DNA of 64,000 nucleotides from Ailanthus altissimus. Lineage: Eukaryota > Streptophyta > Magnoliopsida > Sapindales > Simaroubaceae. Position numbers and translations under genes: made by a program. The DNA is taken from contig OX327690.1 in NCBI GenBank assembly GCA_946807835.1, positions 7,474,501 through 7,538,500 on the forward strand, given 5' to 3'. Below are positions 25,381-42,790 of the stretch, in pieces (the stretch's first letter is position 1; every line of letters starts with the position of its first letter). Under the pieces are notes generated by a model. That model saw only the letters and a program-made list of their open reading frames with translations, was not told the origin of the DNA and did no database searches.

Positions 25381-26770
25381 CCATTAATTATTTGTATACT
25401 ATGTGGATGAATTTGGTGGCTTTAAATTTGATCGACTATATATATATATATATATATATTTGGTGCAACCAATAACAAATTTGGTTCTATTTGAACAACT
25501 TACTCATTTAAAATGAGGGGTATTTTGGTCTTAAAAAATTAAAAATGATGCTAACTATTTTTTAAATATTAAAAGGTGAGATTATTTGAACTCATCAAAA
25601 TATTTAATAAATCCACAATTAAAATATAAAAATTTAAATCTTATTTTATAAGTCTAACTTAATTTTTAATATTAAATTATTTTAATAATTTAATCTTATT
25701 AAATTAAATTATTATAACAAAAATAATTTTATTAAATAGCCATATAAATGTCTAATGCTAAATAAATTCTACAGTCATTTCTCTATCAAAATTTACTTAT
25801 CTAATACTAAAACCTAATTACATACAATTAAAAAAATTTTATTAATTGCAATAAAAAATTATGTGGTTAAGTCAAAATATTTTTCTAAAAAAAGTTCAAG
25901 AGTATTTATCTTATCATAACACCCGTTATATTTTGATTGATTAGATTGAATTATTTATTACATGATTAAATTTTTAATTGAATTTCATTAAGTGAGTGAA
26001 CTCAAATTTGTTTCTAGACTTGAACAAATTCTTTAGACTTTTTATTTATTATTTATTTGTTCTACACTATAAATAATACACAAAATAATATTTGGTCTTT
26101 ATTATATATTATTTTTAAATAAATTGTTTGTGATTATTCTTAAATCGGAGAAATAACTGTAGAATTTAGTTGGCATTAAAAATAATTATACAGATATGTA
26201 ATTATATAAAAAAAATTAAAATATTTTATAATAACTCTCATCGGTAAAGAAAAGGAAATTAAACTCGGTTCTCAAATTGGAGAAGCAAGCATCTAAGTAA
26301 GAGTTGGGAGACAATGCCAATTTCTTGGATTATGAACCATTTTATGGCTTTTAAATCCCTTTGATATTGGCTTGACAAAGTATGATCGTCATCGTTCAGG
26401 GCACATCAATAGTGGTCTAACACTTCAACATAATAGCAAGTACATAGTGATGCTTTGTTTATGGATGAATATTTTTAATTTCTAATTTTATAAAAAATTT
26501 AAGAGTAATATTATAATTTTTAAATAATATTTTAAAATTTATATTTTAAATTAAGGTGACAAATAATTATTAGGATCTAAAATATCGTAAATTTTAAAAT
26601 CGCTCATTATATTATTTCATCACTCAATGCTAACTTACTTGCAATGGCAAAACTGTAGCAAGGTTTAGGGGGCCATGGCCCTCCCAAGCACTGTAATAGT
26701 TCCCCTTAATTTTATATATATAGATAATTTTTTATTATTAAAACATATTTTGACCGCCAAATTCTTTTTA
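25381..26770. other. AT-rich intergenic DNA with a (TA)n tract
   Basis: A (TA)n run lies at 25437-25459. No gene recognised. At about 26648-26700 a stretch including GGGGGCCATGGCCC resembles ends seen in some plant hAT-type elements (see findings). Confidence 0.5.
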
Positions 26771-27391
26771 AATTTTTATAGGATAAGAATATTTTTATTT
26801 TTGGTGTTTGAGCTAATTCTTAATTTTATTCTACGAGTTTCAAAAAATTCAATTTTATCTTAATCCATTAGTGAGATTTTGTCAAATTTGACTGAAAATA
26901 TCTTTTAACAATATATTGACAATTTTGCCTTCCTTTATATGTTAGTTTGATATGGTGATGCAAGTACAATATACAATGTATACGTGTTAAATATTAATAG
27001 ATTTTGAAAAAATAAAAAAGACATGTGGCATGCTATAATAGGTTGAATAAAATAAATAAATAAAGAGGGTAGCCGGACAGTGGTCACCGTCATCGGTGGT
27101 CGATCGGCGGCCGGTGACTAACTGTAATTTAACGCAAAATTAACATCATTGGACTCATAATTTTGTGATCTACACGATGGTGAGATTTATTTTATCAATG
27201 GAGCACTGTAAATGTGTTAAAAGTAGGGAAGAACATGGTGGTTGGCGGTAGCCACCGCCGTTCGCCGTCTAATGGCAAGACGGTGGCGTACACCACCCCC
27301 ACCATTGGAGAGATTGGCCGATTGACGATGAATAGCGGTGGCCGCTGCCCACCACCACAGGTTGGCAGTCGCTAATGAATGATGCCACCAC

Positions 27392-27430
27392 CATTACCAT
27401 TGGACAGATCGACTGCCGATCTGTCCAATG
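27392..27430. repeat. Perfect short palindrome in the centre of M1
   Basis: ACCATTGGACAGATCG and its exact inverted copy CGATCTGTCCAATGGT, separated by five bases. One of several hairpins in the GC-rich centres of M1 and M2; a related pair lies near 28150-28183. Confidence 0.8.
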
Positions 27431-27595
27431 GTGGGGGGTGCACACCACCGTCCCGTCGTTCGACGGCAAACAACGGTAGCCGCTGCCAACTACCATGTTC
27501 TTCCCTATTTTTAGCACATCTATAGTGCTCCGTTGATAAAATAAATCTCACCATCGTGTAGATCACAACATTTTGAGTCCAATGATATTAATTTT

Positions 27596-28842
27596 AGGGA
27601 TAAAAACATTTTTGTCCTTATCGTTTGACCTAATTCTCAATTTTGTCCCACGAGTTTCAGAAAACTCAATTCTATCATAGTCTGTTAGTTTGATTCTATA
27701 AGAATTGACAAAATATCATTAGTTTGATTCTGTTAGAATTGACAAAATATCATTTAACAGTATATTGACAAATTTGCCTTCCTTTATATGTTAGTTTGAT
27801 ATAGTAATGCAAGTATACTATACAATGTACACATGTCAAATATTAATAGTCTTTGAAAAAATAAAAAGACACGTGACATGCTGTAATAGGTTGAATAAAA
27901 TAAATATATAAAGAGGGTAGACGGCAGTGACCGATGTTGTCGGTGGCTGACCGGCCGCCGTTGACCAATTACGATTTGACTCAAAATTAATATCATTGGA
28001 CTCAAATTTTTGTGATCTACGCGATGGTGGGATTTGTTTTATCAACAGAGAATTGTAGATGTGCAAAAAGTGGAGAAGAACATGGTGATTGGCGACGGCC
28101 ACTGCCGTTCGCCGTCGAACGGTGAGGCGGTGGTGTGCATCGCCCCCACTATTAGACAGATCGGTGGCTGATCTGTCCAATGGTAAGGGCGGTGGCGTCC
28201 ATTCATCAGCGACTGCCAACTCGCGGTGGTGGGCGGCGACCACCGCCGTTCGCCTTCAATCAGTGAGTTGTGGCGTACACCACTGTTCACAGTCAATTGG
28301 CGGGCGGTGGTGTACACCGCCCCCACCATTGGATAGATCGCCTGCTGATCTGTCTAATGATGGGGGCGATGCACACCACCGCCTTGCTGTTCGACGGCGA
28401 ATGGCGTTGGCCGCCGCCTACCATCATGTTCTTTCCCACTTTTGGCACATCTACAGTGCTCCGTTGATAAAACAAATCTCATCATCGTGTAGATCACAAA
28501 ATTTTGAGTCCAATGATGTTAATTTTGAGTCAAATCGCAATTAGTCGCAGCTACCGGTCAACTACTGACGACAGCGACCACTGTCTGGTTACCCTATTTA
28601 TTTTTTTTATTTTTTCAAAGTCTATTAATATTTGACACGTGTATATTGTATAGTGTACTTGCATCACCATATCAAACTAACATATAGAGGAGGGCAAAAT
28701 TGTTAATATACTGTTAAAAGATATTTTCAGTTAAATCTGACGAAATCACACTAATGGACTAGGACAAAATTGAATTTTTTGAAACTCGTAGGACAAAATT
28801 GAGAATTAGGTCAAACGTCAAGGACAAAAATGTCTTTATCCC
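27596..28842. mobile_element. Foldback Mutator-like element M2, nested in M1
   Basis: 1247 bp, ends GGGATAAA and TTTATCCC, flanked by an 8-bp duplication TTAATTTT (27588-27595 and 28843-28850). The insertion interrupts M1's right arm: sequence CCAATGATATTAATTTT on the left continues as TTAATTTTGAGTCAAATCG on the right. M2 is a close relative of M1 with arms of about 500 bp or more and a GC-rich centre. A 34-bp direct duplication sits in its left arm (27685-27752). Confidence 0.85.
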
Positions 28843-29223
28843 TTAATTTTGAGTCAAATCGCAATTGAGAACCGATGGCCGGTCGGCCATCGACGACAGC
28901 GGCCACTGTTCGGCTACCCCCTATATATATATATTTATTTATTTTATTCATTCTATTACAGCATGCCATGTGTTTTATTTATTTTTTTAAAGTCTATTAA
29001 TATTTGACACGTATACATTGTATAATGTACTTTCATTGCTATATCAAACTAACATATAAAAGATGGCAAAATTATCAATATACTGTTAAAAGATATTTTC
29101 TGTCAATTCTAACATAATCAAACTAATAGATTAGGACAGAATTGAATTTTTTAAAATTCGTTGGACAAAATTAAAAATTAGATCAAACTCTAAAAACAAA
29201 AAAGTCCTTATCCTAATTTTTAT

Positions 29224-30240
29224 ATTTAATAAGTTAAATTGTCAATTTAAAAAAATGGTTCACATTAGCATTAAAAGACCAATTTTCTAATACATTATTT
29301 AATGTTAAAATAATATCTCATTTTTTTCTACTTTAACGTATTTGTCTAATAAAAAATAGTTTTTAATTTATATGTGGTTTCTTATTTTTACATATCCCAA
29401 CTTTATTCTCTTATCTTAATAAAAATAATTTTATATTTATAAGTAGTCCTTAATACTAACAAATTTTATACTTATAGTTATTTCCCTATATGAAAGATGA
29501 AATACATATTTTATTTAATATAAATAAATTTTATATTTATAATTCTTTTTCTACATAAAAAAGAATTTTTTTAATTTAATTTATATTAATAAACTTACAA
29601 TTATAGAATGCCATATATTAGTGATTTTATATTCTCTTTAAATTTGCATTAACTCTTCTTTCTAACTCAAAAGTTAAAAAATAAATCTTCAAGAAATAAG
29701 TTAAAATATTTTAAATTTTATTAATTATATATATTAGTTAGTGTTTTTAATATCTTTATTTTTTTTGCTTTAAATTTATTAATTTTAAGATATAAAATTT
29801 ATTTTTATGAATAATATAATACATGTTTATTGTTTAATATATTTTTTTATGGTAAAGTCAACTATAATTAATCAATTTTAAAATTAAAAAATTATAAATC
29901 TATACATCATCACCACTTCTTAAGATTATACTAAAGTTTTCAATAACGTTTTTTTATATAGAATAAAAATATTAATTTATTTTGTTTTATTAAATTTAAA
30001 AAGTTTTATTATGATTTATTCCCAACCAAAACTCAAATCCTGATTTCGCCTCTGCTTGTTTAATATATTATTTATAAAAAACTTTAAAATATTATTTAAA
30101 AAGTGTAACATTTCTAAAAAATTAATTAACATTTAAAATCATGAACTTATTTAAATCAGTTATTATTATTATTATTATTATTATTATTCTCGCAAAATTA
30201 AAATTGAAAACACGAAAGGCGGAGGCAAAGAGAATCATGA
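29224..30240. other. AT-rich intergenic DNA upstream of MCM6
   Basis: No gene recognised. A trinucleotide run of (TTA)n lies at 30160-30189. The words TTTCGCCTCTG near 30045 could be one end of a degenerate hAT-type element. Confidence 0.5.
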
Positions 30241-30308
30241 AGCCCAATCCAAATGCATACAATCCACAACCCAAGAGGCCCAATTAAGAAGTGAAGAGGA
30301 TCGGCCCA
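30241..30308 (+). promoter_or_regulatory. Three site II motifs (TGGGCY) upstream of MCM6
   Basis: AGCCCA at 30241-30246, GGCCCA at 30277-30282 and GGCCCA at 30303-30308, all complements of TGGGCT or TGGGCC. In plants these sites bind TCP factors and are enriched in genes for dividing cells, such as PCNA. They lie 164-231 bp before the start codon. Confidence 0.65.
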
Positions 30309-30321
30309 GGATCAGGTTTTT

Positions 30322-30333
30322 TTTGGCGGGAAA
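30322..30333 (+). promoter_or_regulatory. E2F binding site, MCM6 promoter
   Basis: TTTGGCGGGAAA is an exact match to the canonical E2F site. It lies about 139 bp before the MCM6 ATG. Plant MCM genes are known E2F targets with S-phase expression, so the position supports cell-cycle control. Confidence 0.85.
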
Positions 30334-30344
30334 GCCAAGGTTTA

Positions 30345-30355
30345 TTTTCCCGCCA
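30345..30355 (-). promoter_or_regulatory. Second E2F binding site, inverted
   Basis: On the minus strand TGGCGGGAAAA, in opposite orientation to the first site and separated from it by 11 bases. The pair forms a compact head-on E2F module. Confidence 0.85.
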
Positions 30356-30417
30356 CAAAGAGACCCACAAGACAAGAGTGAATGAATCCATCATCCATGT
30401 TTGCTTGCAGTTCGAAA

Positions 30418-30426
30418 TTAGGGTTT
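30418..30426 (+). promoter_or_regulatory. Telo-box in MCM6 leader region
   Basis: TTAGGGTTT, complement of the plant telo-box AAACCCTAA, 46 bp before the ATG. Telo-boxes with site II motifs are a recurrent pair in plant genes expressed in cycling cells. Confidence 0.6.
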
Positions 30427-30471
30427 CCAATTCACTGAGTGAACTTTCTGAAAGATCAAGCGAAAGAAAAA

Positions 30472-35931
<5,460 letters not shown>

Positions 35932-36290
35932 TGTGCTAATGCATTGATGAGTGAGAAGTTAGCCACTTTATGGTTTCAAATGCTTGCACAGAGCTGATTT
36001 TAACTTGGCCATCTGCTCCACATTGAGTTGGCCATATAACGTGGTGGGAATATTAGTGTCTGCAGCCCTCCGCAAGATAAAGGGTGCTGTGTGCCAAAAA
36101 CAGCTGGAGTATCAGTTTTGAGAACATGGGTCAATAGTTGCGTTTCCTTCGTAACATGTAATGTAAGTAGCTAGGACAGGGTGGTGGTTGGTGTGGCCTA
36201 TATTGTAATATGCATCCTCGCTGCTTCATTACATTCATCTTGTATGTTGGCTTATGGCCAGTAATTTCTTATAAAACAAGATTGTACAAT
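35932..36290 (+). other. MCM6 3' untranslated region and likely cleavage region
   Basis: No frame of interest. A TTGTATGTTG upstream-type element at about 36240 is followed by TTATAAAACAAG, a plausible plant 3'-end formation region. No strict AATAAA was seen, which is common in plants. Confidence 0.4.
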
Positions 36291-36559
36291 TTACCAATTT
36301 AAATATGAACTAAAGAACAACGCCTTACATTGCTATTCTTCTTAGCTGTCAGATCCCACCACGTTTTTAACGTTGAAGGAATAAGGCCAGCAGCAGTTGT
36401 ACTTCAAGCTGTTTTGGACTGGAAACGCCCTTATCTACTCACGAACCCCTGTGCTGTTAAATAATAGTGTAAATTGTACAATTAACATGTGGTTAGAAAG
36501 GAAGTGTTGTCTGGCCTTGATCTGGGAGCGCCGTTGCTGATTGCTTGGAAAGCTTACGA

Positions 36560-37062
36560 TGTATCACGTTCTATATTAAATAAAAATTAGATAAATTTTG
36601 AGTATAATATATTATATTTTACATTAAATAAAAATTAAGTATATAAAGGTAGGTATATAGTATTATTTAATAGATTAATTTTTTAAATTAATGACAAGCG
36701 TCCAATTCGTGATAAGTAGTATCAGAGCAGATTTGAATTTTTATTCGTATATGAAATTTTTAAATTGTCCTAATAGAAATTGTTACATAAGATAAAGGTT
36801 TCTTATACCTTCAAAAGGATAAACAATACGGGTTAGGTGAGTTCTAAAAATTTTGTGTCTTGAGTTTCAATAAGAGATTGTCACATAAGTAATGGTTAAG
36901 TTGTTCTTTGAGTTTGAGTTACATTGTTACTAAGACATTATGTGATTGTGTGAGAGAGAATGTTACGTCTCATATCAAATAAAAATTAGGTAGATCTTGA
37001 GTATATAAGATTGGGTATATAGTATTATTTAATAGACTAATCTTTTGAATCAATAATAAATG
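36560..37062 (+). mobile_element. TRIM-like miniature LTR retrotransposon
   Basis: Two direct repeats, TGTATCACGTTCTATATT from 36560 and TGTTACGTCTCATATC from 36961, share the words AAATAAAAATTAG, TTGAGTATA and TATAGTATTATTTAATAGA. Between them, just after the first repeat, TAGTATCAGAGC (36717-36728) is a one-base variant of the initiator tRNA-Met primer site, and TGAGAGAGAA directly precedes the second repeat as a purine tract. The whole is only about 0.5 kb with no coding capacity, which fits a TRIM. The right edge is approximate. Confidence 0.65.
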
Positions 37063-37838
37063 ACCGGTCAATGACAAATGACATGCCTATGTGGGACTGT
37101 ATGCAGTTGCTTGCTTGTTAATTGTGACCAACGGGTTTTGTAACAAAATTTTCTGGTCGGCAGTAATTTAGCAAGTTGCCAAATTAATCCATTCATATAT
37201 GCATATTCATTGGCACTGCGATGGTATTATATCACGTATGGAGCATCTTTTGAGGAACGCCCCTAGACTGTCACCTAAAATCTGAAATGTAATTAACCTT
37301 TGGGTCAAAATCAAATAGGTGAATGAAATTACATTTCTCCATTTATCCATGACCATATCTATGCCAATTGGCATGTTGAGGAAAGACCTATATTCTATTG
37401 ATTGGGTATGGGTGACTTGGGAAATTCTTCTCTTCAATCTTCATAACTGACATTGTTGAAGTTATTTTAGTAAATTGAGTTTACTCGCATCTCATGTCCA
37501 ATAAACATATGAATATGTTTTAGAAAGAAGAGCAAAAATGGTTAAAATGGTAGAATTCGTATTTAACAGGTTAAGCAATTCTAATGCTATCATATTTAAA
37601 TGCGTTCAGATCATATATGATATATATATTCGTATCAAAACATGAACACAATCCATTTATTCAATATCTATTTTCATTGTGTTATTATATAGAGTAATGT
37701 TCTTTTAAATTAAGCTGAATAATTAAATTTGAATGGCTTTTTTTTAATATAACTAAAATGATATTTAATTATATGAATTATTATTAAAACAGTGTTAATA
37801 TGAATTTTATTGCAATTGTTTACTATCTATAACATATT
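37063..37838. other. AT-rich intergenic DNA, no gene seen
   Basis: Short open frames only, with no family motifs. Confidence 0.5.
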
Positions 37839-37848
37839 TTTTTTAAAA

Positions 37849-38773
37849 GGGAAACTATAAATTTCTCCCTTTCTATTTTAGGCATTACTCACTTATTCTC
37901 TTACTGTTACAATTTTTTATTAAATCCTAGTTCTCGTAGTATTTTTATTAATCTGCAGTTACATTACTATTTTTTTTATAAATTATTAATATAATTTGTA
38001 AAAAAATAGTACTAAACTAATTAAAATAATAAAAATTATAACATATTTATGTTATGATAGAATAATGAATATTTTGATTATTTAATTATTTTTTTGTTTT
38101 ATATTTTATTTCTTATTAATAATTAATATTCTTAATGCATTAATATTTAATGCTAATTAGAAAGAATAAATATATTATAGTTTTTTTTCTTAATCTTTTT
38201 AAAACATAAGTACTTAAAAATAATAAAAATAATAAAATCGTAATATATTTATTCTTTCTCAAAAAGTATTAAATACTAATGTATTTAAAAATTAGCTTTT
38301 CATAATTTATTTTTTTTAATGACATAGTATTAAATACTTTTTGAGAAAGAATTAATGTATTATGGTTTTATTATTTTCATTATTTTTTTTGTATTTATGT
38401 TTAAAAAATAAAAAAACTATAAGATATTTATTCTTTCGAATGAGCATTACATTTTAATGCATTAAAAAATATCAGTATTAACAAAAATATAATATATAAA
38501 AAAAGAAAAATAAAAATAAAATAACTAAAATATTCAAGCATAATATAAATATATTATGATTTTTATTTTTTAAATTATTATAATATTATTTAAAAAAAGT
38601 TACATTAATAATTTATGTAAAAATAATAATGTGAGAGCAGATTAGTAAAAAATACTAATAATTAAGATTTAATAGAATCTTTGCAATAATAAAATTTTTG
38701 TTGGATAATATAAAATATCATGAAGATAAGTGGGTAATGCTTAAAATAATAGTTGAGTAATTTATAGTTTCTC
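37849..38773. mobile_element. Foldback element M3 with 10-bp target duplication
   Basis: The 925-bp element is almost wholly palindromic. Ends GGGAAACTATAAATT and AATTTATAGTTTCTC are inverted copies, and the match continues inward through several blocks: GGCATTACTCACTTATTCT against its complement near 38730, ATTAATCTGC near 37955 against GCAGATTAGT at 38637, and AGAAAGAATAAATAT near 38160 against its complement near 38430. TTTTTTAAAA flanks both ends (37839-37848 and 38774-38783). No coding capacity. Size of duplication and long arms suggest a Mutator-like non-autonomous element. Confidence 0.75.
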
Positions 38774-38783
38774 TTTTTTAAAA

Positions 38784-41700
38784 ATTGTAAGTACATTAAA
38801 GAACATGTTAATTATAAAATTGATCAACACAATAAGTACTTGTTTATATAATTGGTATTTTATATAAAATAAAATAGATGAGTTTTATGTGAAAAGAGAT
38901 TTAATATGTATCTTAGATAAGAATATTTTTGAAAAGAATTGATAACATTATTCCAATTTTTTTATTAAATCAAAAGTCAAAGAAATTAAAATTTTCTATT
39001 AAATCAAAATTAATTTACAATTTTATTAAATTAAAAAAATAAACAACTTAAATAAATGAATAAGCTAAACTAAAAATATTCAACATTAAGTTAAATAAAT
39101 TAAAAAAAAACAGCCTCTTACAATAGGCATGGGGCCATAAGTTTCCTGAGCCTCATAAAAATTTAAAAATAATTAAATACTTATTTATAGTTATATCTCT
39201 AAAAATAATAATTTTTAAGTTTAGTCTTTGCAACGTTTCAGTTTTAATATTATGACTTCCATTTATATATATATATATATATATTATGATTTCCATAATA
39301 TAAATTTAAGATGTCATAAATTTTCTATTTTGACATTTTAACCACTATGCCTTGTGTTAGGTAGCTTATTTAATAATCTTTCTTTTTTCGTTATAACCTA
39401 TTTTAACAAGATAAAAACATAATACAATAATATGCATTACCACTTATGACCTTGGATTAACTAAGATCTACCTTTGAAGATACCAGTGTAGCTCACTAGC
39501 AAGTGAATGAAAATTATGGAATCATCATATATATATATATATATATATATTATTGACCTCAAAATTTTATGATTTTGAAATTAATGAATTAAATTTATTT
39601 TATTATATTTAAAATAATTATTGAGTTTTAAAAAGAATTAAACTGTATTAATTTGCTCTAAGAATACGTAACTTGTTAGAAATCTTGCAATTAAATAAAA
39701 AAGTGAGCTCCACCACAAATTTTTTCGGTGTAAGTATTTTAATGCTTAAATTAACAGTAATTAAAAAAATAATATAAGGATAAAAAAAAAGAGCGATTAA
39801 TAAAACAGAGGGTTTTGTTGAAAGATTAAAAATTATAAAGATTTTAGAGTTTGCAAAAGAAATTTGTGTATAAGTATAGATGTCAATTTTAACACGTAGA
39901 AGTTAATTTATCTACATTCTTTTCTCTTTCTCTTTAACTCAGCAATTTAATCCCTTTTTATAAGATTATATTATAAACTTTATACATAATTATATAATTT
40001 TATTAAAAGTAGAAATTATTAAATTTTTTTTTTTTAATTCATGTATTAAAATTTTACCTAAATAGAACTAAATTCTCTTTATTCATGTAAGACTCATATT
40101 AAAATTATATTTATAGAAGACATTAATTTTGTAATTCTCAATAACAAGTTTGTTTTAAGATATTTGTGTATAATAAAAGTGGTCCAACTTGAGTAGTACA
40201 CCCACTGATTAAGAACGATGTTGACGAAATAAAGACTGAGAATCCAGTGGATTTGCCAAAATCCATTTCTTGGAAACTTGATATTGATTAGAAGGCAATA
40301 TATATGATTCTACAATCTACATATAATATGACTGAAAGGAAAAGAATAGGAACAAAGATGATTAGAGAAGTTAATTGCTAATTACATTTACACTTTCATT
40401 TTCAAGATGATGAAGGTCGAGTCCTTATCAATGCCTCAATGGAGTGAAATTGTGCACTCAAAACGCTAAGCAACGTCATGCACAGTTTTTCTTTGATTAA
40501 TATGTTTGCAAATTCAATGTACAAGGAAATGGGGATATTTCACTTCAATTTTCAATATCAATCATCTTCATCACTAACCTCATCCACTAAAAAAATTTGT
40601 CTTATTCTTTTTTTTTTATTTTGTCTCAACATCAAAACACTCGCTCCACTTGACCAAATTGGGCATTTCCTGATTGGTCAAAAAAACCCAATTGTCAAAT
40701 GTCAATTGTCAATTTGTCTTCGTCTTCAATTATAATTAGGGAGACATAATGTAATAAGAATCTAAATTCTTGTATTTTCGCACAGACCATATAATTTGTT
40801 GATTTGTATTTAATAAACCCTTGTTGACTTTTGATGGTAAAAAGTAATAGTAAGTAACTTCCAATAAGAAAGGGTCTTTCGATCATTTGAGTGGAGACTA
40901 CGATTCTATTTGATATAAGGATAAGTTTTGTTGATCTTATAGGACAAAACTAATAGGGAAAAAAAAAAAAATCCTCTCCTTATGGTCATAATTATTAGGT
41001 TAAGAATGCTTATAGTCAAATAACAGGATATATCGACGGCAGGTCTTTTTTTAAAAACAAAATTAAAGGAAAAATGGGTAGAAGTTTAATAAAGCATAGG
41101 GAATTTTTTTAGAAATGTTACTTATTTTTAACTCAATTTTTTTTAACCACAAATTAAAGGGTTAATTTTTATTACTCAAAAAATAAATAATTAGATAATT
41201 ATACACTTGGCTTATATTTTCTTTCTTCACTAAAAGATTTTTCACTCTCTCTCTAAAAAATACTTAAAAATTTAGTTATAAAAATGATTTGATTATAACT
41301 AAAATAAGTGAAAATGGATATAGTGTTGTGATAAAATTGTGAAAAAAAAATAAAATAAATGGGAAGAATATGCGAAATCTAATAATTGGGATCAAAGAAA
41401 AAATTCACACAAGGTTTTTTCGCAAATGAAACACCTGCACAAAATGACATTTCTTTTTGAATTATTTAATTAGTTAAATATTTTGATTAATTATTAAATA
41501 GATAAGATTAAAATAATTGAAAAAATAAATAAACATATAATTATTTTATATAATAAAAGAATTAGTTTATAAATAATAAGTTATTTATTTGATGATGAAG
41601 TAAAAAAATTAAATTTTTATAATTTAAAATATGTCATTATAAATAATGTATAATTTATTTATTTATGTAATGTTAATGGTAAAATGTTTCTATTTATTAA

Positions 41701-42790
41701 ATTTTAATTAATTTTATTTAATTACTAAATAAAAACATATTAAAGTAATTAAAAATAGAAAAGAAATAAGAAAAATAAATAAATAAAATTATTTAATTAA
41801 ATATTAAAGAAATATATGAAATATTAAAAAATAAATAATTAATATTTTTTGGTAACGCTATTTTTCTATGTTGTGATATTTACTTATAATAACCAACATA
41901 AGTTGTAATGCATTATAATAACAAAATTAACATTCAAATTATGTCTAAAAAATATTTATTTTTTTAGCACTTGTCTACAAATCGATTGCCATTTTGTGCT
42001 TAAAAAATGACCTAGTCCTGCCAAAATTTAAGGTCCGATATAATATGGTGAACTCTATAAATATACAAATAAAAACCTCACACTTTTCACTATTGATTGC
42101 TTACTGGGGCACATTCTCATGTAATTTAATTACATCAAATGAGGATAAGTCAAGTACAACTTCAATCCTTATCTCATAAAATCTATAAATATAGTGGGGC
42201 AGCAACATATATAATAGCGCGATATGAAGATCCATTACGCTATCAGCATATTTATTGAGGTTGGAATCGTAGATGATGATCTTCTGATGCATGATATCCA
42301 CTTCAATTATAATCTAATGCTCCTACTTATAGTTGACAGGAATATGAACTAATATAAAATTGGACATTGTCTCATAAATAATAATATATGAATGAAAAAA
42401 TTAAATCTCTTAAGATACAATTATTTTACCTTGTCAACCTTCGCTCACATTTTTTCACCGAGTGAATTCTTTTTGAGCCCTAGGCCATACAACATCATGC
42501 CTTGTTCTATATAATGGTAGATAAGTATGTGGTATGTTGTGTGTAAAAAAGCCTAAAAGTCTCATAAATTTTGAACAAAACAATTAATCAATATATGTGT
42601 ATGAGAAAATTAATTTAAAAATGTTAAAGAAATAAAAAAAAAGTTACAAAAAAGTATGAATCCACATAAGTGGACAAATATGACAATGCACCATTATACT
42701 TGCATTGCCTTTGGCAAACCAACTTTAAGTACTCATTAATGTTTTGTAAAATCCAACAAATAAAGTTAAAATTTAATTAATTTCAACATA
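38784..42790. other. AT-rich intergenic DNA with (AT)n tracts
   Basis: Microsatellite runs lie at 39264-39285 and 39527-39551. No gene, exon pattern or complete element was recognised. The open frames of 60-85 codons here lack conserved motifs and look random. Confidence 0.5.

Larger units (their letters stand above)
26780..29214. mobile_element. Foldback Mutator-like element M1, with a relative nested in it
   Basis: The ends are AGGATAAG and CTTATCCT, flanked by perfect 9-bp duplications AATTTTTAT (26771-26779 and 29215-29223), the size typical of Mutator-like elements. Left and right arms are inverted copies of each other over hundreds of bases (for example 'TATGTTAGTTTGATAT' on the left, its complement on the right). 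Without the nested copy M2 the element is about 1.18 kb. The centre is GC-rich and built of small hairpins. No transposase, so non-autonomous. Open frames in the GC-rich centre occur on both strands because of the palindrome and are not believed to be genes. Confidence 0.85.

Noticed and set aside
28089..28544. 151-codon open frame in the GC-rich centre of M2, with a similar frame on the opposite strand (27836-28243)
   Set aside because: Both follow from the palindromic, GC-rich hairpin sequence of the foldback element; the sequence is repetitive, rich in His, Arg and Ala, and unlike any protein family.
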